A stretch of 64,000 nucleotides of DNA, from the NCBI GenBank assembly GCA_965249455.1, contig OZ252236.1:5022001-5086000 (forward strand), read 5' to 3'. The position numbers were made by a program, and so were the translations under genes. Positions 9,803 through 18,337 of the stretch are shown one piece after another (the first letter of the stretch is position 1; the number at the start of each line of letters is the position of its first letter). Source of the stretch: Jiulongibacter sp024742395. GTDB taxonomy: Bacteria; Bacteroidota; Bacteroidia; Cytophagales; Spirosomataceae. Below the pieces are notes generated by a model. That model saw nothing but the letters and a program-made list of their open reading frames with translations. It did no database searches and had not been told where the DNA came from.

Positions 9803-12032
9803 AGTTCTCAGCTGTATCAAAAGTAATATAAAATGTTGCCCCTTCCTGGGGTACACCTTTAGCACTTATTTTCCCACCGTGAAGTTCCACTACTTTTTTA
9901 CTAATGGCTAAACCTACTCCTGAACCTTCTTTCCCTATATCGTGAGCCCGTTTAAAAACCTGGAAAATAGATTCGGCATAACTATTATCGAAACCTATTC
10001 CATTATCAGAGAAGGTCAATTGCAGCTTTTGTTTACCTTCCACTTTCGTCTTTTCCCAGCGTACCTTTATTTCATTTGGCCTGTCTTCTGAAGCAAACTT
10101 AATCGTATTGGTAATTAGGTTAGTAAATAGCTGACTGAGTAATACAGCATTTCCTTTGATGGCCGGAATATCCCTTTCAATACTGAATAGTACTGGCGAA
10201 TCATCATAGGATTCAATAATCTCTGTAAGTAGTTCATTCAAATTAATACTTACAAACTCACTCTTATCATATTTAGTTTTATTGAGCTGCATAAGGTCAT
10301 CGAGCAGCCGCTGCATTCTGCTGGCAGAATTATTAATTTTCTCAATAAACCTATGTGTCTTTTCCGATAATAACTCTGAATCGTCATCCATTAAAATGGA
10401 AGCAAAAATGCGTATTTTCCTCAAGGGCTCTTTAAGATCATGAGTACTTATCCAATTGATATTTTCGAGCTCGTCATTAGCTTTTTGTAGTTCAAGAAGT
10501 AGCTCTTCCTGTCTCTTTCTTACTTGTCTGCTCCGTAAATAGTTGAGGTGCTTTTGCAAAGAGAAAACACCTTGTTTTGCAATGTCGATCTCTACCTCAT
10601 CCCATACTCTACTTTGGTCACTGATTATTTCTTGCCAGGCCTCAAATGACTTACGGGGACTGAGACCTTTATCATCCTTCACAATGGCTTTCTCAGGATT
10701 GCCTGCCCATTTTATTTCTACCTTGGCTTCTTTTCTAAACCAGTAGGCGGTGCTGCTTGAATCCAGTCTGAAAAACATCAAACCAGCCAATGCTCCTTTC
10801 TTAATACCAAGATCTTTTACCAAGTTATTTGAAAACCAAAAGTCAGTCTTTTTTTCTGACATCTTTGCTTCAATTTCCTTAAGAATCTGCTTATCAGGAA
10901 CAAAGCCAGCCTGAATTTTTAAGAGGTTAGAGGTACATATGAAACCATCTGCCAGCGTCATCTTTAGGATGGTAGGTATCGTGTAAATTTCTTCCTTCTC
11001 TTTTAGTCCATTTAATTGACCTTGAAAATCCAGCAATAAAGCCTCTAGCTTTCTTTTCTTTTTATAACTCATTGCAGCTTCCTGCACTCTAATTCGTGAG
11101 CCAAGATATTGCCCCATAAAAAGTGCGGAAATTCTGCCATAGAATGATAGATTCTTAGGGGAGTAATGATGGCAAGCTATAAGTCCCCAAAGTTTTCCTT
11201 CTAGAATAATGGAGACAGTAAGCGTAGCCCCCACTCCCATGTTTTGCAAATAACCTATATGAATAGGGGAGACACTCCTAAGTACAGACATACTTAAGTC
11301 TACATGTTCATTAGAGGCATCCTCCATTATGGTTAGAATTGGCACCGGCTCATAATTCACATCTGATATCATTCTCACTAAGTTTCTCAAATACAACTCA
11401 CGTGCCTGTGGCGGAATATCAGTATGAGGATAATGCAGACCCAAGAAATGTTCAAGATGCTCTTCCTTGCTTTCGGCATACACTTCGCCATTGTATTGTT
11501 CATCAAATCGATAAATCATGACACGGTCGTAGCCCGTCATTTTCTTGATTTGTTCTGCACTTTTCTCGGCTATTCCCTTCAATGTGTCAATATTGGCTGC
11601 TTCGCGGGCAAACTCCAAAGAGAGACCATTTAGAAAAGGCACTTCAGAATCATACTCATCATATGGTTCAAACTCAAGAATCGTATGATCTGCTACTGAG
11701 TGTACAATCAGATTAAGATTGACCTCTGCCAGAGATACTCGTAGTATTTCACCATTTGTATAGTCTCCTTTCTCTATCAGACTAATGAGGTCGGTGTACT
11801 GCTTTTCATTCAGAATTTCTGTAATATTCTTCTCCAGAATCTTTCTGGGCGGGTAGCCTAAATCAGCCCAGTTCTCACTACAGTATTCTATAATTCCTGA
11901 TTGGTTTATAACCAGCAGATAACCATGGGGCTGAATAGAACCAGGAATATGTATGGGTTCACTTTCGCAGTTTTCAAGGTTTACTCTATCTGTATATACA
12001 ATGCTTTTAAAACTCATTCTCTTTGTAGGCAT
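9801..12032 (-). CDS. bphP: Bacteriophytochrome histidine kinase (PAS-GAF-PHY-HisKA-HATPase)
   Basis: A 743-residue red/far-red photoreceptor kinase. Cys22, in NCESEPIHIPGSIQPHG, is the expected biliverdin attachment residue. The GAF domain (about 145-310) has the DIP motif (YPHTDIPPQAR, Asp205) and the conserved chromophore-pocket histidines (His259 and His288/289). The PHY tongue carries PRKSFEAW at 459-466. The kinase part has His531 in STHDLKEPLRKI, Asn638/642 in the N box, DNGIGF at 676 and GSGVGLAI at 703. There is no attached receiver. The gene is divergent from heme oxygenase, which makes biliverdin. A second Met at residue 6 is an alternative start. Light sensing is well supported; the output target is unknown. 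Confidence 0.92.
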   Translation of the reverse strand: MPTKRMSFKSIVYTDRVNLENCESEPIHIPGSIQPHGYLLVINQSGIIEYCSENWADLGYPPRKILEKNITEILNEKQYTDLISLIEKGDYTNGEILRVSLAEVNLNLIVHSVADHTILEFEPYDEYDSEVPFLNGLSLEFAREAANIDTLKGIAEKSAEQIKKMTGYDRVMIYRFDEQYNGEVYAESKEEHLEHFLGLHYPHTDIPPQARELYLRNLVRMISDVNYEPVPILTIMEDASNEHVDLSMSVLRSVSPIHIGYLQNMGVGATLTVSIILEGKLWGLIACHHYSPKNLSFYGRISALFMGQYLGSRIRVQEAAMSYKKKRKLEALLLDFQGQLNGLKEKEEIYTIPTILKMTLADGFICTSNLLKIQAGFVPDKQILKEIEAKMSEKKTDFWFSNNLVKDLGIKKGALAGLMFFRLDSSSTAYWFRKEAKVEIKWAGNPEKAIVKDDKGLSPRKSFEAWQEIISDQSRVWDEVEIDIAKQGVFSLQKHLNYLRSRQVRKRQEELLLELQKANDELENINWISTHDLKEPLRKIRIFASILMDDDSELLSEKTHRFIEKINNSASRMQRLLDDLMQLNKTKYDKSEFVSINLNELLTEIIESYDDSPVLFSIERDIPAIKGNAVLLSQLFTNLITNTIKFASEDRPNEIKVRWEKTKVEGKQKLQLTFSDNGIGFDNSYAESIFQVFKRAHDIGKEGSGVGLAISKKVVELHGGKISAKGVPQEGATFYITFDTAEN

Positions 12033-12127
12033 CAGGTTTTTGAAATCAGGAAACCTGCGTTTGACTTAGCTGTGGCTTTCTTAAGAAGTATACAATTATA
12101 CATCATTATTGACTAAAATTTTTGAAA

Positions 12128-12159
12128 TTTGACAATTCAGAAGACACATTATACATTTG
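12128..12159 (+). promoter_or_regulatory. Bacteroidota-type sigma-A promoter before heme oxygenase
   Basis: TTTG at 12128-12131 and TACATTTG at 12152-12159 are separated by 20 bp. This matches the Bacteroidota consensus (TTTG, 19-21 bp, TAnnTTTG) at every defined position. It overlaps the only plausible start codon of the gene, the TTG at 12157, so transcription from it would begin after that codon. Either the promoter match is fortuitous or the true translation start lies elsewhere. Confidence 0.45.
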
Positions 12160-12723
12160 ACAAGATCAGAGAGCCTAAAAGAATCCACACTCCAAGAGCA
12201 CCAGAAACTCGAAAAGACGGTCATTCTTCACCTCAAGAACCTTAAGGATAAAAAAGAATACGCTGATCTGCTATTAGCTTTCTATGGCTTTTATTTACCT
12301 ACGGAGAAAAGGATATTGAGTTTTATCAACACTACACATCTTAAAGATTTAACTGAAAGAAGAAAAGCAGAACATCTATTGAATGATGTTCACTCCTTAA
12401 CACAGCATGTGGAAGGCCTGGCTGAATGCGAAACTATTCCTGAAATAGATAATCTGGCTCAGGCAGCCGGTGCCATGTACGTACTTGAGGGCTCCACGCT
12501 GGGTGGTCAATTTATTTCTAAAATGCTGAATGAAAAGCTTTATTTAAATAATGAGTCTCTTCGTTTTTTCTCGGGCTACAGAGACCTGAATAAACAGAAG
12601 TGGCTGGAGTTTACAGCTTTCTTAAATGAGATGACTTTCTCAGCCAAAGATGAAGCCTACATGCATACAGCGGCAAAAAACACATTTGCTCTTTTTGATA
12701 AATGGCTGAAAAGCAGACTGTAG
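12157..12723 (+). CDS. bphO: Biliverdin-producing heme oxygenase
   Basis: A 188-residue helical protein of the bacterial heme oxygenase family. It cleaves heme with O2 to biliverdin, iron and CO. His15, in LQEHQKLE, is the expected proximal heme ligand. The segment MYVLEGSTLGGQFIS corresponds to the distal helix with its Gly-rich kink. Its place directly opposite bphP, with 124 bp between, fits supply of the phytochrome chromophore. No ATG exists near the N-terminus, so the start is TTG at 12157 by default. The frame is open back to a stop at 12130, and ATT at 12148 is the only other weak candidate. Confidence 0.87.
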   Translation: MTRSESLKESTLQEHQKLEKTVILHLKNLKDKKEYADLLLAFYGFYLPTEKRILSFINTTHLKDLTERRKAEHLLNDVHSLTQHVEGLAECETIPEIDNLAQAAGAMYVLEGSTLGGQFISKMLNEKLYLNNESLRFFSGYRDLNKQKWLEFTAFLNEMTFSAKDEAYMHTAAKNTFALFDKWLKSRL

Positions 12724-12854
12724 ACTCTATCCTTGTCTAAAATCCACAAGGTGTGGCAGAAGCTACACATGAAAATCTACACTTTTTAGCTAAAACTCTG
12801 TTTCACCGAGTCGGAATTGATTTTTAACACCTTTCATCAATAACGACACAAATT

Positions 12855-13040
12855 ATGGAAACAGTTATCGCAGCCAGTATCGCCATTGTATTCATTCTTT
12901 CTTTGGTATTGATAAAATCAACAATTTCAAAGAACGCGAATTCAAACAGCACGGCCAGATTTAATGAAAAAAGCAAAGAGTTTGACGTCAGACAAAAATT
13001 TCATCATCTGAACAAGATGTCTGCACAGATAAGAATTTGA
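12855..13040 (+). CDS. Small single-pass membrane protein, hypothetical
   Basis: A 61-residue protein with one N-terminal transmembrane segment (about residues 4-22), then a polar, basic tail. I do not recognise the family. An A-rich leader precedes the ATG and a strong intrinsic terminator lies 45 bp past the stop; both favour a real transcribed gene. It may instead be a leader of unknown function. Confidence 0.5.
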   Translation: METVIAASIAIVFILSLVLIKSTISKNANSNSTARFNEKSKEFDVRQKFHHLNKMSAQIRI

Positions 13041-13084
13041 TATCATACAGATATTTTAGAGTAAAGGTTAAAGGGTGTTATTTG

Positions 13085-13117
13085 AAAAAATGGGAGATGT
13101 TGTCTCCCATTTTTTTT
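13085..13117 (+). terminator. Strong intrinsic terminator
   Basis: ATGGGAGA pairs with TCTCCCAT around a 5-base loop, extended by six A opposite a run of eight T. It ends the short transcript of the 12855-13040 gene and lies only ~17 bp before the ATG of the next gene. That gene therefore needs a promoter in or upstream of this element, or read-through. Confidence 0.85.
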
Positions 13118-13133
13118 GAAACCTCATATAATT

Positions 13134-13997
13134 ATGAAAACAAAAATTGCCATTCTCGTCGCTCTACTTGTTCTTCTTGCAGGAGGATACTTTGCTTTCT
13201 CTAAGCTCAGTAATGTATTCTACCCTAAAATGACTTTGTCTATACTTCAGATTAATCAAATAGGCTCGGAGGAGGCGAATTTGGATGTAGAGGTAAGTCT
13301 AAAAAACCGTTCACCCCTTGCTGTAGACTTTGAAAGCTTTAGTTTTTATGTTTCAGCAGAAAACAAAGAATTGGTAAAGACCGATACTGCCATTCCTCTT
13401 TCTTTGAAATCATTCAGAACTACCCGTTTTAAACTTCCGGTTAAACTAAATGTACACAACATAAAATCACTCTCTGAAGAAAGCACGAAAGACAGTCTGG
13501 AATATCATTTTGGCATGTGCCTAACCAACAAAAAAAACTTCCTGCTTCCTGATACGATAAGTATAAACTCCAGTGAAACCTTACCGGTTTACTACCTCCC
13601 AAAGGTTATGTTAACCAAAATAGAACCCATTAAAATTCTAAAAAAAGGCGGGCCTACTTTTTACCTGCACCTGCAAATCAGAAATAACAATGCTTCACCA
13701 TTAGAAGTAAAACAACCTAAATATTCAGCCACATTTGAGGGCACAGATGTTCTTTTAGCAGGTCAATACCCAAAAGATCTCTACATAAAAGCTAAAAGCA
13801 CAAAATACCTTAAAATACCTGTTCAAATGGAAAAGAAAACCATTCTGGAGCACGCTGGGAAGCTCCTGTTCAATAAAGACGAACTAGATGTCAATCTCAT
13901 TTTTGAAGGAAATATGGTTACCCGCAGCGAATACATTGATGGCTGTCATCTCAGAGTAATTATTAAAGGGAACTTTAAAGAATTAACAGGTTCGTAA
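13134..13997 (+). CDS. LEA type 2 (WHy)-like membrane-anchored protein
   Basis: A 287-residue protein with an N-terminal membrane helix or uncleaved signal (about residues 4-21). Two beta-sandwich-like segments follow, each with LEA-2 style features: alternating hydrophobic strands and phrases such as NLDVEVSLKNRSPLAVDFES and LHLQIRNNNASPLEVKQP. LEA-2 domains occur in periplasmic and stress proteins of unknown activity. I chose the ATG at 13134 over an upstream TTG at 13116 because the TTG lies inside the terminator's T run. The stop is 2 bases before the next gene, so the two are almost certainly co-translated. Confidence 0.65.
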   Translation: MKTKIAILVALLVLLAGGYFAFSKLSNVFYPKMTLSILQINQIGSEEANLDVEVSLKNRSPLAVDFESFSFYVSAENKELVKTDTAIPLSLKSFRTTRFKLPVKLNVHNIKSLSEESTKDSLEYHFGMCLTNKKNFLLPDTISINSSETLPVYYLPKVMLTKIEPIKILKKGGPTFYLHLQIRNNNASPLEVKQPKYSATFEGTDVLLAGQYPKDLYIKAKSTKYLKIPVQMEKKTILEHAGKLLFNKDELDVNLIFEGNMVTRSEYIDGCHLRVIIKGNFKELTGS

Positions 13998-13999
13998 AA

Positions 14000-15058
14000 A
14001 TGAAAAATAAGAAACTACGCTATATTGTTATTGCTCTGGCAATACTTATGGGCATTAGAGCCGCTTTACCATTCGTGGTTAAGTGGTATGTAAATAAATC
14101 ATTGGCTTCTTTAGATGAGTACATGGGGCATGTAGAAGAAATAGACCTTTTTATTTTGGCGGGCTCATATACTATTAAAGACCTCAGTATAAAAAAGATT
14201 GAAAATGATACTGAAATGCCTTTTATACGTATCCCTGAAACAAATTTATCTATTCAATGGAAAGCTCTGTTTAACGGAGAATTAGTTAGTGAAATCGTCT
14301 GCCGTAATCCTGAGATAAATTTCGCCTTCTCTGATAGTCAGGAGGAAACACAAACAGGAGTAGAAGAAGACTGGACCGTACTTCTAAAGGACCTGATGCC
14401 AATAAAACTCAATAGGTTTCAGATAATAGAGGGTAAAATCAATCTGGTCAATATCATAAGCACTCCCGCCACCGACGTCACTTTTGCCAATTTTAATGCA
14501 GAGCTGGCCAATATTTCGAATGTTGAAGATAAAGATGTATTACTACCAACACCGGTGGTTGCTACTGCCAATGTGGAAGGCCTGGGTGGAAACTTTGATT
14601 TTAAGGCCCATATCAACCTTCTGAAAACCATTCCCGACTTTGAGTATGACATGAGGCTGATTGATATGCAGGCCGTAAAGCTTAATCCGATGGCAGAGCA
14701 TTTTGCCAACCTCAACTTTGAAAAAGGGCAGGTAAGCCTTATCAGCGAAATGGCCGTTCAAAACGGAAAACTCAAAGGCTACTTAAAACCAATAGGCAAT
14801 GACATTCAGATTTTTCAATTTAATGAAGAAAAGAAAAGAACTTTAAGTCGGTTTTTTACAGAGCTCTTTGCAGAAACCGGGAAAGTGATATTAAACAATA
14901 AAAAGAAGGATCAGGTGGCTAGCAGAATTCCGTTAGAAGGAACACTGGAAAATACCAGTTCTGAGTTCTGGCCTATTCTGTTCAGCTCATTAAAAAATGC
15001 CTACATAGAGGCATTTCAAAAAACAGTGGAAGAAAAAGAGTTTTTCAGAGAGTTATAA
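14000..15058 (+). CDS. AsmA/DUF748-like membrane-anchored envelope protein
   Basis: A 352-residue protein with one N-terminal transmembrane helix (about residues 7-25) and a beta-rich periplasmic body. The start FVVKWYVNKSLASLDEYMGH and the phrase LMPIKLNRFQIIEGKI resemble the DUF748/AsmA-like group, shorter relatives of TamB in the chorein-like lipid transfer superfamily. Its partner directly upstream is the LEA-2-like gene. A role in envelope lipid or protein homeostasis is inference from family only. Confidence 0.65.
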   Translation: MKNKKLRYIVIALAILMGIRAALPFVVKWYVNKSLASLDEYMGHVEEIDLFILAGSYTIKDLSIKKIENDTEMPFIRIPETNLSIQWKALFNGELVSEIVCRNPEINFAFSDSQEETQTGVEEDWTVLLKDLMPIKLNRFQIIEGKINLVNIISTPATDVTFANFNAELANISNVEDKDVLLPTPVVATANVEGLGGNFDFKAHINLLKTIPDFEYDMRLIDMQAVKLNPMAEHFANLNFEKGQVSLISEMAVQNGKLKGYLKPIGNDIQIFQFNEEKKRTLSRFFTELFAETGKVILNNKKKDQVASRIPLEGTLENTSSEFWPILFSSLKNAYIEAFQKTVEEKEFFREL

Positions 15059-15072
15059 ATTATCGCTAGATA

Positions 15073-15936
15073 TTACCTATTGACTACAAAAGAGTTATCG
15101 TAGCTTTTCAATTCCACAATTTCTCCCGGCAAATTAATTCCTGCTTCTGTTAAGGCCTTATACACCTGAACTATAGCTTGCGATTGCACCTCTGCTGCGG
15201 AGAACTTTGGATCAAAAGTATTGAGCCAAAACAGGATGGTAATGTTTATGGTACTGGAACCTAATTCTGCTACCATATTTAGCGGCTTATGCTCTTCTTG
15301 TACTACACCGGGCACTTGCTCCATAACTTCCTGAATAATTTTTCGAGCCCTCTCGATATCGGCACCATAATCCAGCCCTACCGTAAACTCTTTACGTAAA
15401 AATCCATCAATAGTGTAGTTATAAAAAGGATTCTTGAGGATTTGACCGTTCGGAATAAATACATCCTTTCCATCAAAGGTTTTAATTTGTGTATCGCGGA
15501 TGTTCATTTCTAAAATCACTCCGGTAATGCCGCCTACCTCTACCGTATCCCCTACTCTGAATGGTCTTTTGAATGCCATAATAATACCTGCCAAAAAATT
15601 CTCCCCTATATCTTTGAAAGCAAAACCTATTACAAAAGTGGAGATTCCGGCGGCGGCCAAAACACTTCCTGCTATTCCTCTCAGGCCTATTACATAAAGA
15701 AAGAACAAGATAACCAAGCCAATATTTACGGCTTTAATTACCTCATCAAAAAAGTAAATAATGAGCTTATCCTTGGCTCTTCGGAGCATCAAATTTATCG
15801 ACTTCTTTCTTAGAAATCTTAAAATGATTGAGAACAAGACTACACAAGCTAAACCCAGAGCTAGTCTGGGTAAAACCTGAATAAAATCTCTGTAATATTC
15901 AATAAGCTGATCTTTGAGCACATTAATCTCTTCCAT
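15073..15936 (-). CDS. MscS-family mechanosensitive channel
   Basis: A 287-residue small-conductance channel. Three transmembrane helices lie in residues 20-125. The pore helix and start of the beta domain read FVIGFAFKDIGENFLAGI and GDTVEVGGITGVI, then the family-typical FIPNGQILKNPFYNY. The C-terminal alpha/beta vestibule domain follows. It opens under membrane tension to release solutes during osmotic downshock. I set the start at 15936 because this ATG comes one base after the stop of the upstream small gene and directly precedes the first helix. The gene is last in a five-gene minus-strand unit. Confidence 0.88.
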   Translation of the reverse strand: MEEINVLKDQLIEYYRDFIQVLPRLALGLACVVLFSIILRFLRKKSINLMLRRAKDKLIIYFFDEVIKAVNIGLVILFFLYVIGLRGIAGSVLAAAGISTFVIGFAFKDIGENFLAGIIMAFKRPFRVGDTVEVGGITGVILEMNIRDTQIKTFDGKDVFIPNGQILKNPFYNYTIDGFLRKEFTVGLDYGADIERARKIIQEVMEQVPGVVQEEHKPLNMVAELGSSTINITILFWLNTFDPKFSAAEVQSQAIVQVYKALTEAGINLPGEIVELKSYDNSFVVNR

Positions 15937-15937
15937 T

Positions 15938-16126
15938 TTATTCCGGAGAGTTTTGCTCTTGAATCTCCTCTGTATCAGGCCCAAACCTGGAGTCTTCACC
16001 ATCTACACCTACTGTAAAAACGCCCGTTAGAAAGGCTATACCCATTAAAATAACACCAATAATAACGGTGAGAAATATGATCTTTTTTACAGAAATTAAT
16101 TGTCTTTCGTTTTTTACTTCGTTCAT
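15938..16126 (-). CDS. Small single-pass membrane protein
   Basis: A 62-residue protein: a charged N-terminus (MNEVKNERQ), one transmembrane helix at about residues 15-36 and an acidic tail ending DTEEIQEQNSPE. The family is not recognised. It sits 25 bp after the exporter gene and one base before the channel gene, so it is probably co-expressed and could be an accessory subunit of either; this is inference from position. Confidence 0.6.
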   Translation of the reverse strand: MNEVKNERQLISVKKIIFLTVIIGVILMGIAFLTGVFTVGVDGEDSRFGPDTEEIQEQNSPE

Positions 16127-16151
16127 AATGATAGTTTTTAAAATGTTAATA

Positions 16152-17249
16152 TCAGGCGGCTCCGTCTAGCTGTACTTTTGACGAAACACGCTGAGACTTT
16201 TGTTCTTCGGGAAAAGTGCCCATTAGCATGCACAGAGGCTTAAGCCCTGGCACATAGCCGCATATTTCCTTAAATACTGCAGCCATAGGAATGGCTACAA
16301 TTAATCCGGGTACTCCCCAGATTTTTCCGGCTATTAACAAAAACAGCAAAACCATAAACGGATTTATGTTTATCTGTTTTCCTATTACTTTAGGCGTAAT
16401 AAAATTCCCTTCGAGGATCTGCACCAAACTCATCCAGGCCAATACACCTACAGAGTACCAGGCACTGTCTTTTGTTATTAGTGCAATAAATGCCGGCAAT
16501 AATGAGCCTATAAAAATTCCAATATATGGTATTACACTCAGTACCGAAGCCAGAATGCCATAGAAGATGGCATCTTCAATTCCCAGTACTAATAATCCAG
16601 CGGAATTTAAAATCGCCAGTATTCCTATAACTTTTGCCATACCTGCAAAGTAACTTTGCAATGCCTTCTGAGACGAGTCTATCATTTCGCTAAATTCTGT
16701 CCTGTCAAAAGCCTCCAGCGTTTTTAGAATTGACTTCAGGAAAAACTTAGGATACATCAGAAAAAAGAACATGTATATAGGGATCAGCACCAGATTGATA
16801 AGAAAATCAAAAGATGCATTGATAGACCCTGAGGCATTATTAAATATAGAAGAAAGGTATTCCTCTGTTGTAATTTCTTTTTGGTAAACTTTGACCAATT
16901 TCTCTCCTAACTCATTCGTGCTTACCCTTTTAATGATTTTGTTATTGTAGTAGCTCATTTTCTCAGTAATGAGTTCTTGGCGAGAAGAGAGCTTTCCGAT
17001 TTGTACAAATATTATATAAGACAAGCTCAAAAAAACCACTAAAATGGAAAGTACTCCCAGCATAGATGCCAGGCCCCGGTTAAAGTTTCTTTTGGTCAAA
17101 AAACGCACCAATGGCTCTACTGCCACGGCAAAAAGGATGGCAATAACAATAGGTATGAGAATAGACTTTAAATAGATTAAAGCCACCACCACAAGCGTAC
17201 ATATTATAAGTACCGCGGGTAAATCTGACCTTTTGATTTTGTTTGACAT
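16152..17249 (-). CDS. AI-2E/PerM family transporter (UPF0118)
   Basis: A 365-residue polytopic membrane protein with about eight hydrophobic helices. Family features include the N-terminal VEPLVRFLTKRNFNRGLAS stretch, the central LIPIYMFFFLMYP, and the C-terminal EGNFITPKVIGKQININPF and GVPGLIVAIPMAAVFK. Members export AI-2, small metabolites or ions; the substrate cannot be told from sequence. It follows a response regulator gene by 47 bp and is followed by a small membrane gene and MscS. Confidence 0.88.
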   Translation of the reverse strand: MSNKIKRSDLPAVLIICTLVVVALIYLKSILIPIVIAILFAVAVEPLVRFLTKRNFNRGLASMLGVLSILVVFLSLSYIIFVQIGKLSSRQELITEKMSYYNNKIIKRVSTNELGEKLVKVYQKEITTEEYLSSIFNNASGSINASFDFLINLVLIPIYMFFFLMYPKFFLKSILKTLEAFDRTEFSEMIDSSQKALQSYFAGMAKVIGILAILNSAGLLVLGIEDAIFYGILASVLSVIPYIGIFIGSLLPAFIALITKDSAWYSVGVLAWMSLVQILEGNFITPKVIGKQININPFMVLLFLLIAGKIWGVPGLIVAIPMAAVFKEICGYVPGLKPLCMLMGTFPEEQKSQRVSSKVQLDGAA

Positions 17250-17296
17250 GCGTTTTATGGTAAGTCGTGAGTATAATTTTATTGATGGTTGTGTTT

Positions 17297-17644
17297 TTAT
17301 AATTGTGTGGCTATCAGCTCGCTGATGTGCTGCAGTTTAAATGGTTTTTTCACAAAATGGTCTGCTCCATTTTGCATAGCTTGTTTTTGTACCGATGTCA
17401 TTGCCGAAATCATAATAATTTTAGCCTGAGGATACATTTCCTTTATTATTCCGATATGATTAATGCCATAACCGTCAGGCAGGTTATTGTCCAGAATAAC
17501 AAAATCAGGAGCAGTACTGTGGAGCTTTTTAATACCTGAGGCTAAATCACACTCATACTCTGCTAAATAGTTTTGACGTTGCAGATAGGCCTTTAAAAGC
17601 AGGCAGATATCTATCTCATCGTCTATAATTAATACTTTCTTCAT
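17297..17644 (-). CDS. Single-domain response regulator
   Basis: A 115-residue receiver with no output domain. Acidic pair Asp8/Asp9, phospho-acceptor Asp52 (VILDNNLPDGYG), Ser80 and Lys100 (HFVKKPF) are all in place, so it should be phosphorylatable. No kinase gene is adjacent. It is the second gene of a unit that goes on to an exporter and a mechanosensitive channel, which suggests but does not prove a link to envelope or osmotic signalling. Confidence 0.88.
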   Translation of the reverse strand: MKKVLIIDDEIDICLLLKAYLQRQNYLAEYECDLASGIKKLHSTAPDFVILDNNLPDGYGINHIGIIKEMYPQAKIIMISAMTSVQKQAMQNGADHFVKKPFKLQHISELIATQL

Positions 17645-17682
17645 AATCTTACTGTTTCAAATCTCCAAAAAGCACGGTTCTC

Positions 17683-17868
17683 TTAAATCTCATCTGTGTC
17701 TCTTCTTTGCTTGAGCATTGAGGTGCCAGCAAAGAAAAAGACCAATCCTAAAATGCTTAAGGCATACGGGCTTATATTGATTAGGTCATTTCCAAAAATG
17801 CCTACCACACCGACAACCAATGCCAGGGCTTCTAGAATAAGTAGTACCAAACCTGTAGTCTTAATCAT
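17683..17868 (-). CDS. Small two-helix membrane protein
   Basis: A 61-residue protein made of two hydrophobic helices (about residues 5-25 and 33-51) with a short loop and a basic/acidic tail (KQRRDTDEI). The family is not recognised. It lies 38 bp before the response regulator and is the likely first gene of the unit running down to MscS at 15073. Confidence 0.6.
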   Translation of the reverse strand: MIKTTGLVLLILEALALVVGVVGIFGNDLINISPYALSILGLVFFFAGTSMLKQRRDTDEI

Positions 17869-18109
17869 GTTGTAACTCTTTTTTCAACTAATAAATCAAA
17901 GAATCATTCCTGCCTGATAAATTGATGAGAAGGTCCTGAAAATTGAAAATCTTGTCAGAAACAGGCTTACACATTCTGTTGATTCTACACTCTTCATTAT
18001 CAAACATGTAGAAACTGTGGAATAAAATACACACACCAACAGTTTGAATTAAAAGTGGATGAGGGAATTGTTTTTTTATGAGTTGATCTGAAAAAAACAA
18101 AATACTTAT

Positions 18110-18280
18110 ATGATACTATTATTCCTCTTCCTTCTTGGCATTATAGGCAGCTTAGTATATGTAATACACTATTTTGAGAAAACCCTTCCAGACAGGTCAT
18201 TTAACTATTACGAGATGAAAGAGTTTCATGGCCAATATTCTAAAAACAGATGGTGGAAAGGTTTCCTTTTTTTCAAATAG
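18110..18280 (+). CDS. Very small membrane protein, 56 residues
   Basis: An ORF beginning MILLFLFLLGIIGSLVYV at 18110 and ending in RWWKGFLFFK before TAG. One hydrophobic helix (about residues 2-20) is followed by an amphipathic, aromatic-rich tail. It is preceded by an A-rich leader typical of Bacteroidota starts and ends 57 bp before the sigma factor gene on the same strand. It may be a small protein co-transcribed with that gene. No family is recognised, and so short an ORF could be chance. Confidence 0.5.
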   Translation: MILLFLFLLGIIGSLVYVIHYFEKTLPDRSFNYYEMKEFHGQYSKNRWWKGFLFFK

Positions 18281-18337
18281 AACTATCCATTCATTAGACT
18301 AATACACCGTTAATTGAACCCCTAATTCTCCAGATAT

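Noticed and set aside
17888..18100. A 70-residue minus-strand frame between two small membrane genes
   Set aside because: It has no family likeness, no signal or membrane segment and odd composition. It fills what looks like the divergent promoter region, so I treat it as chance.
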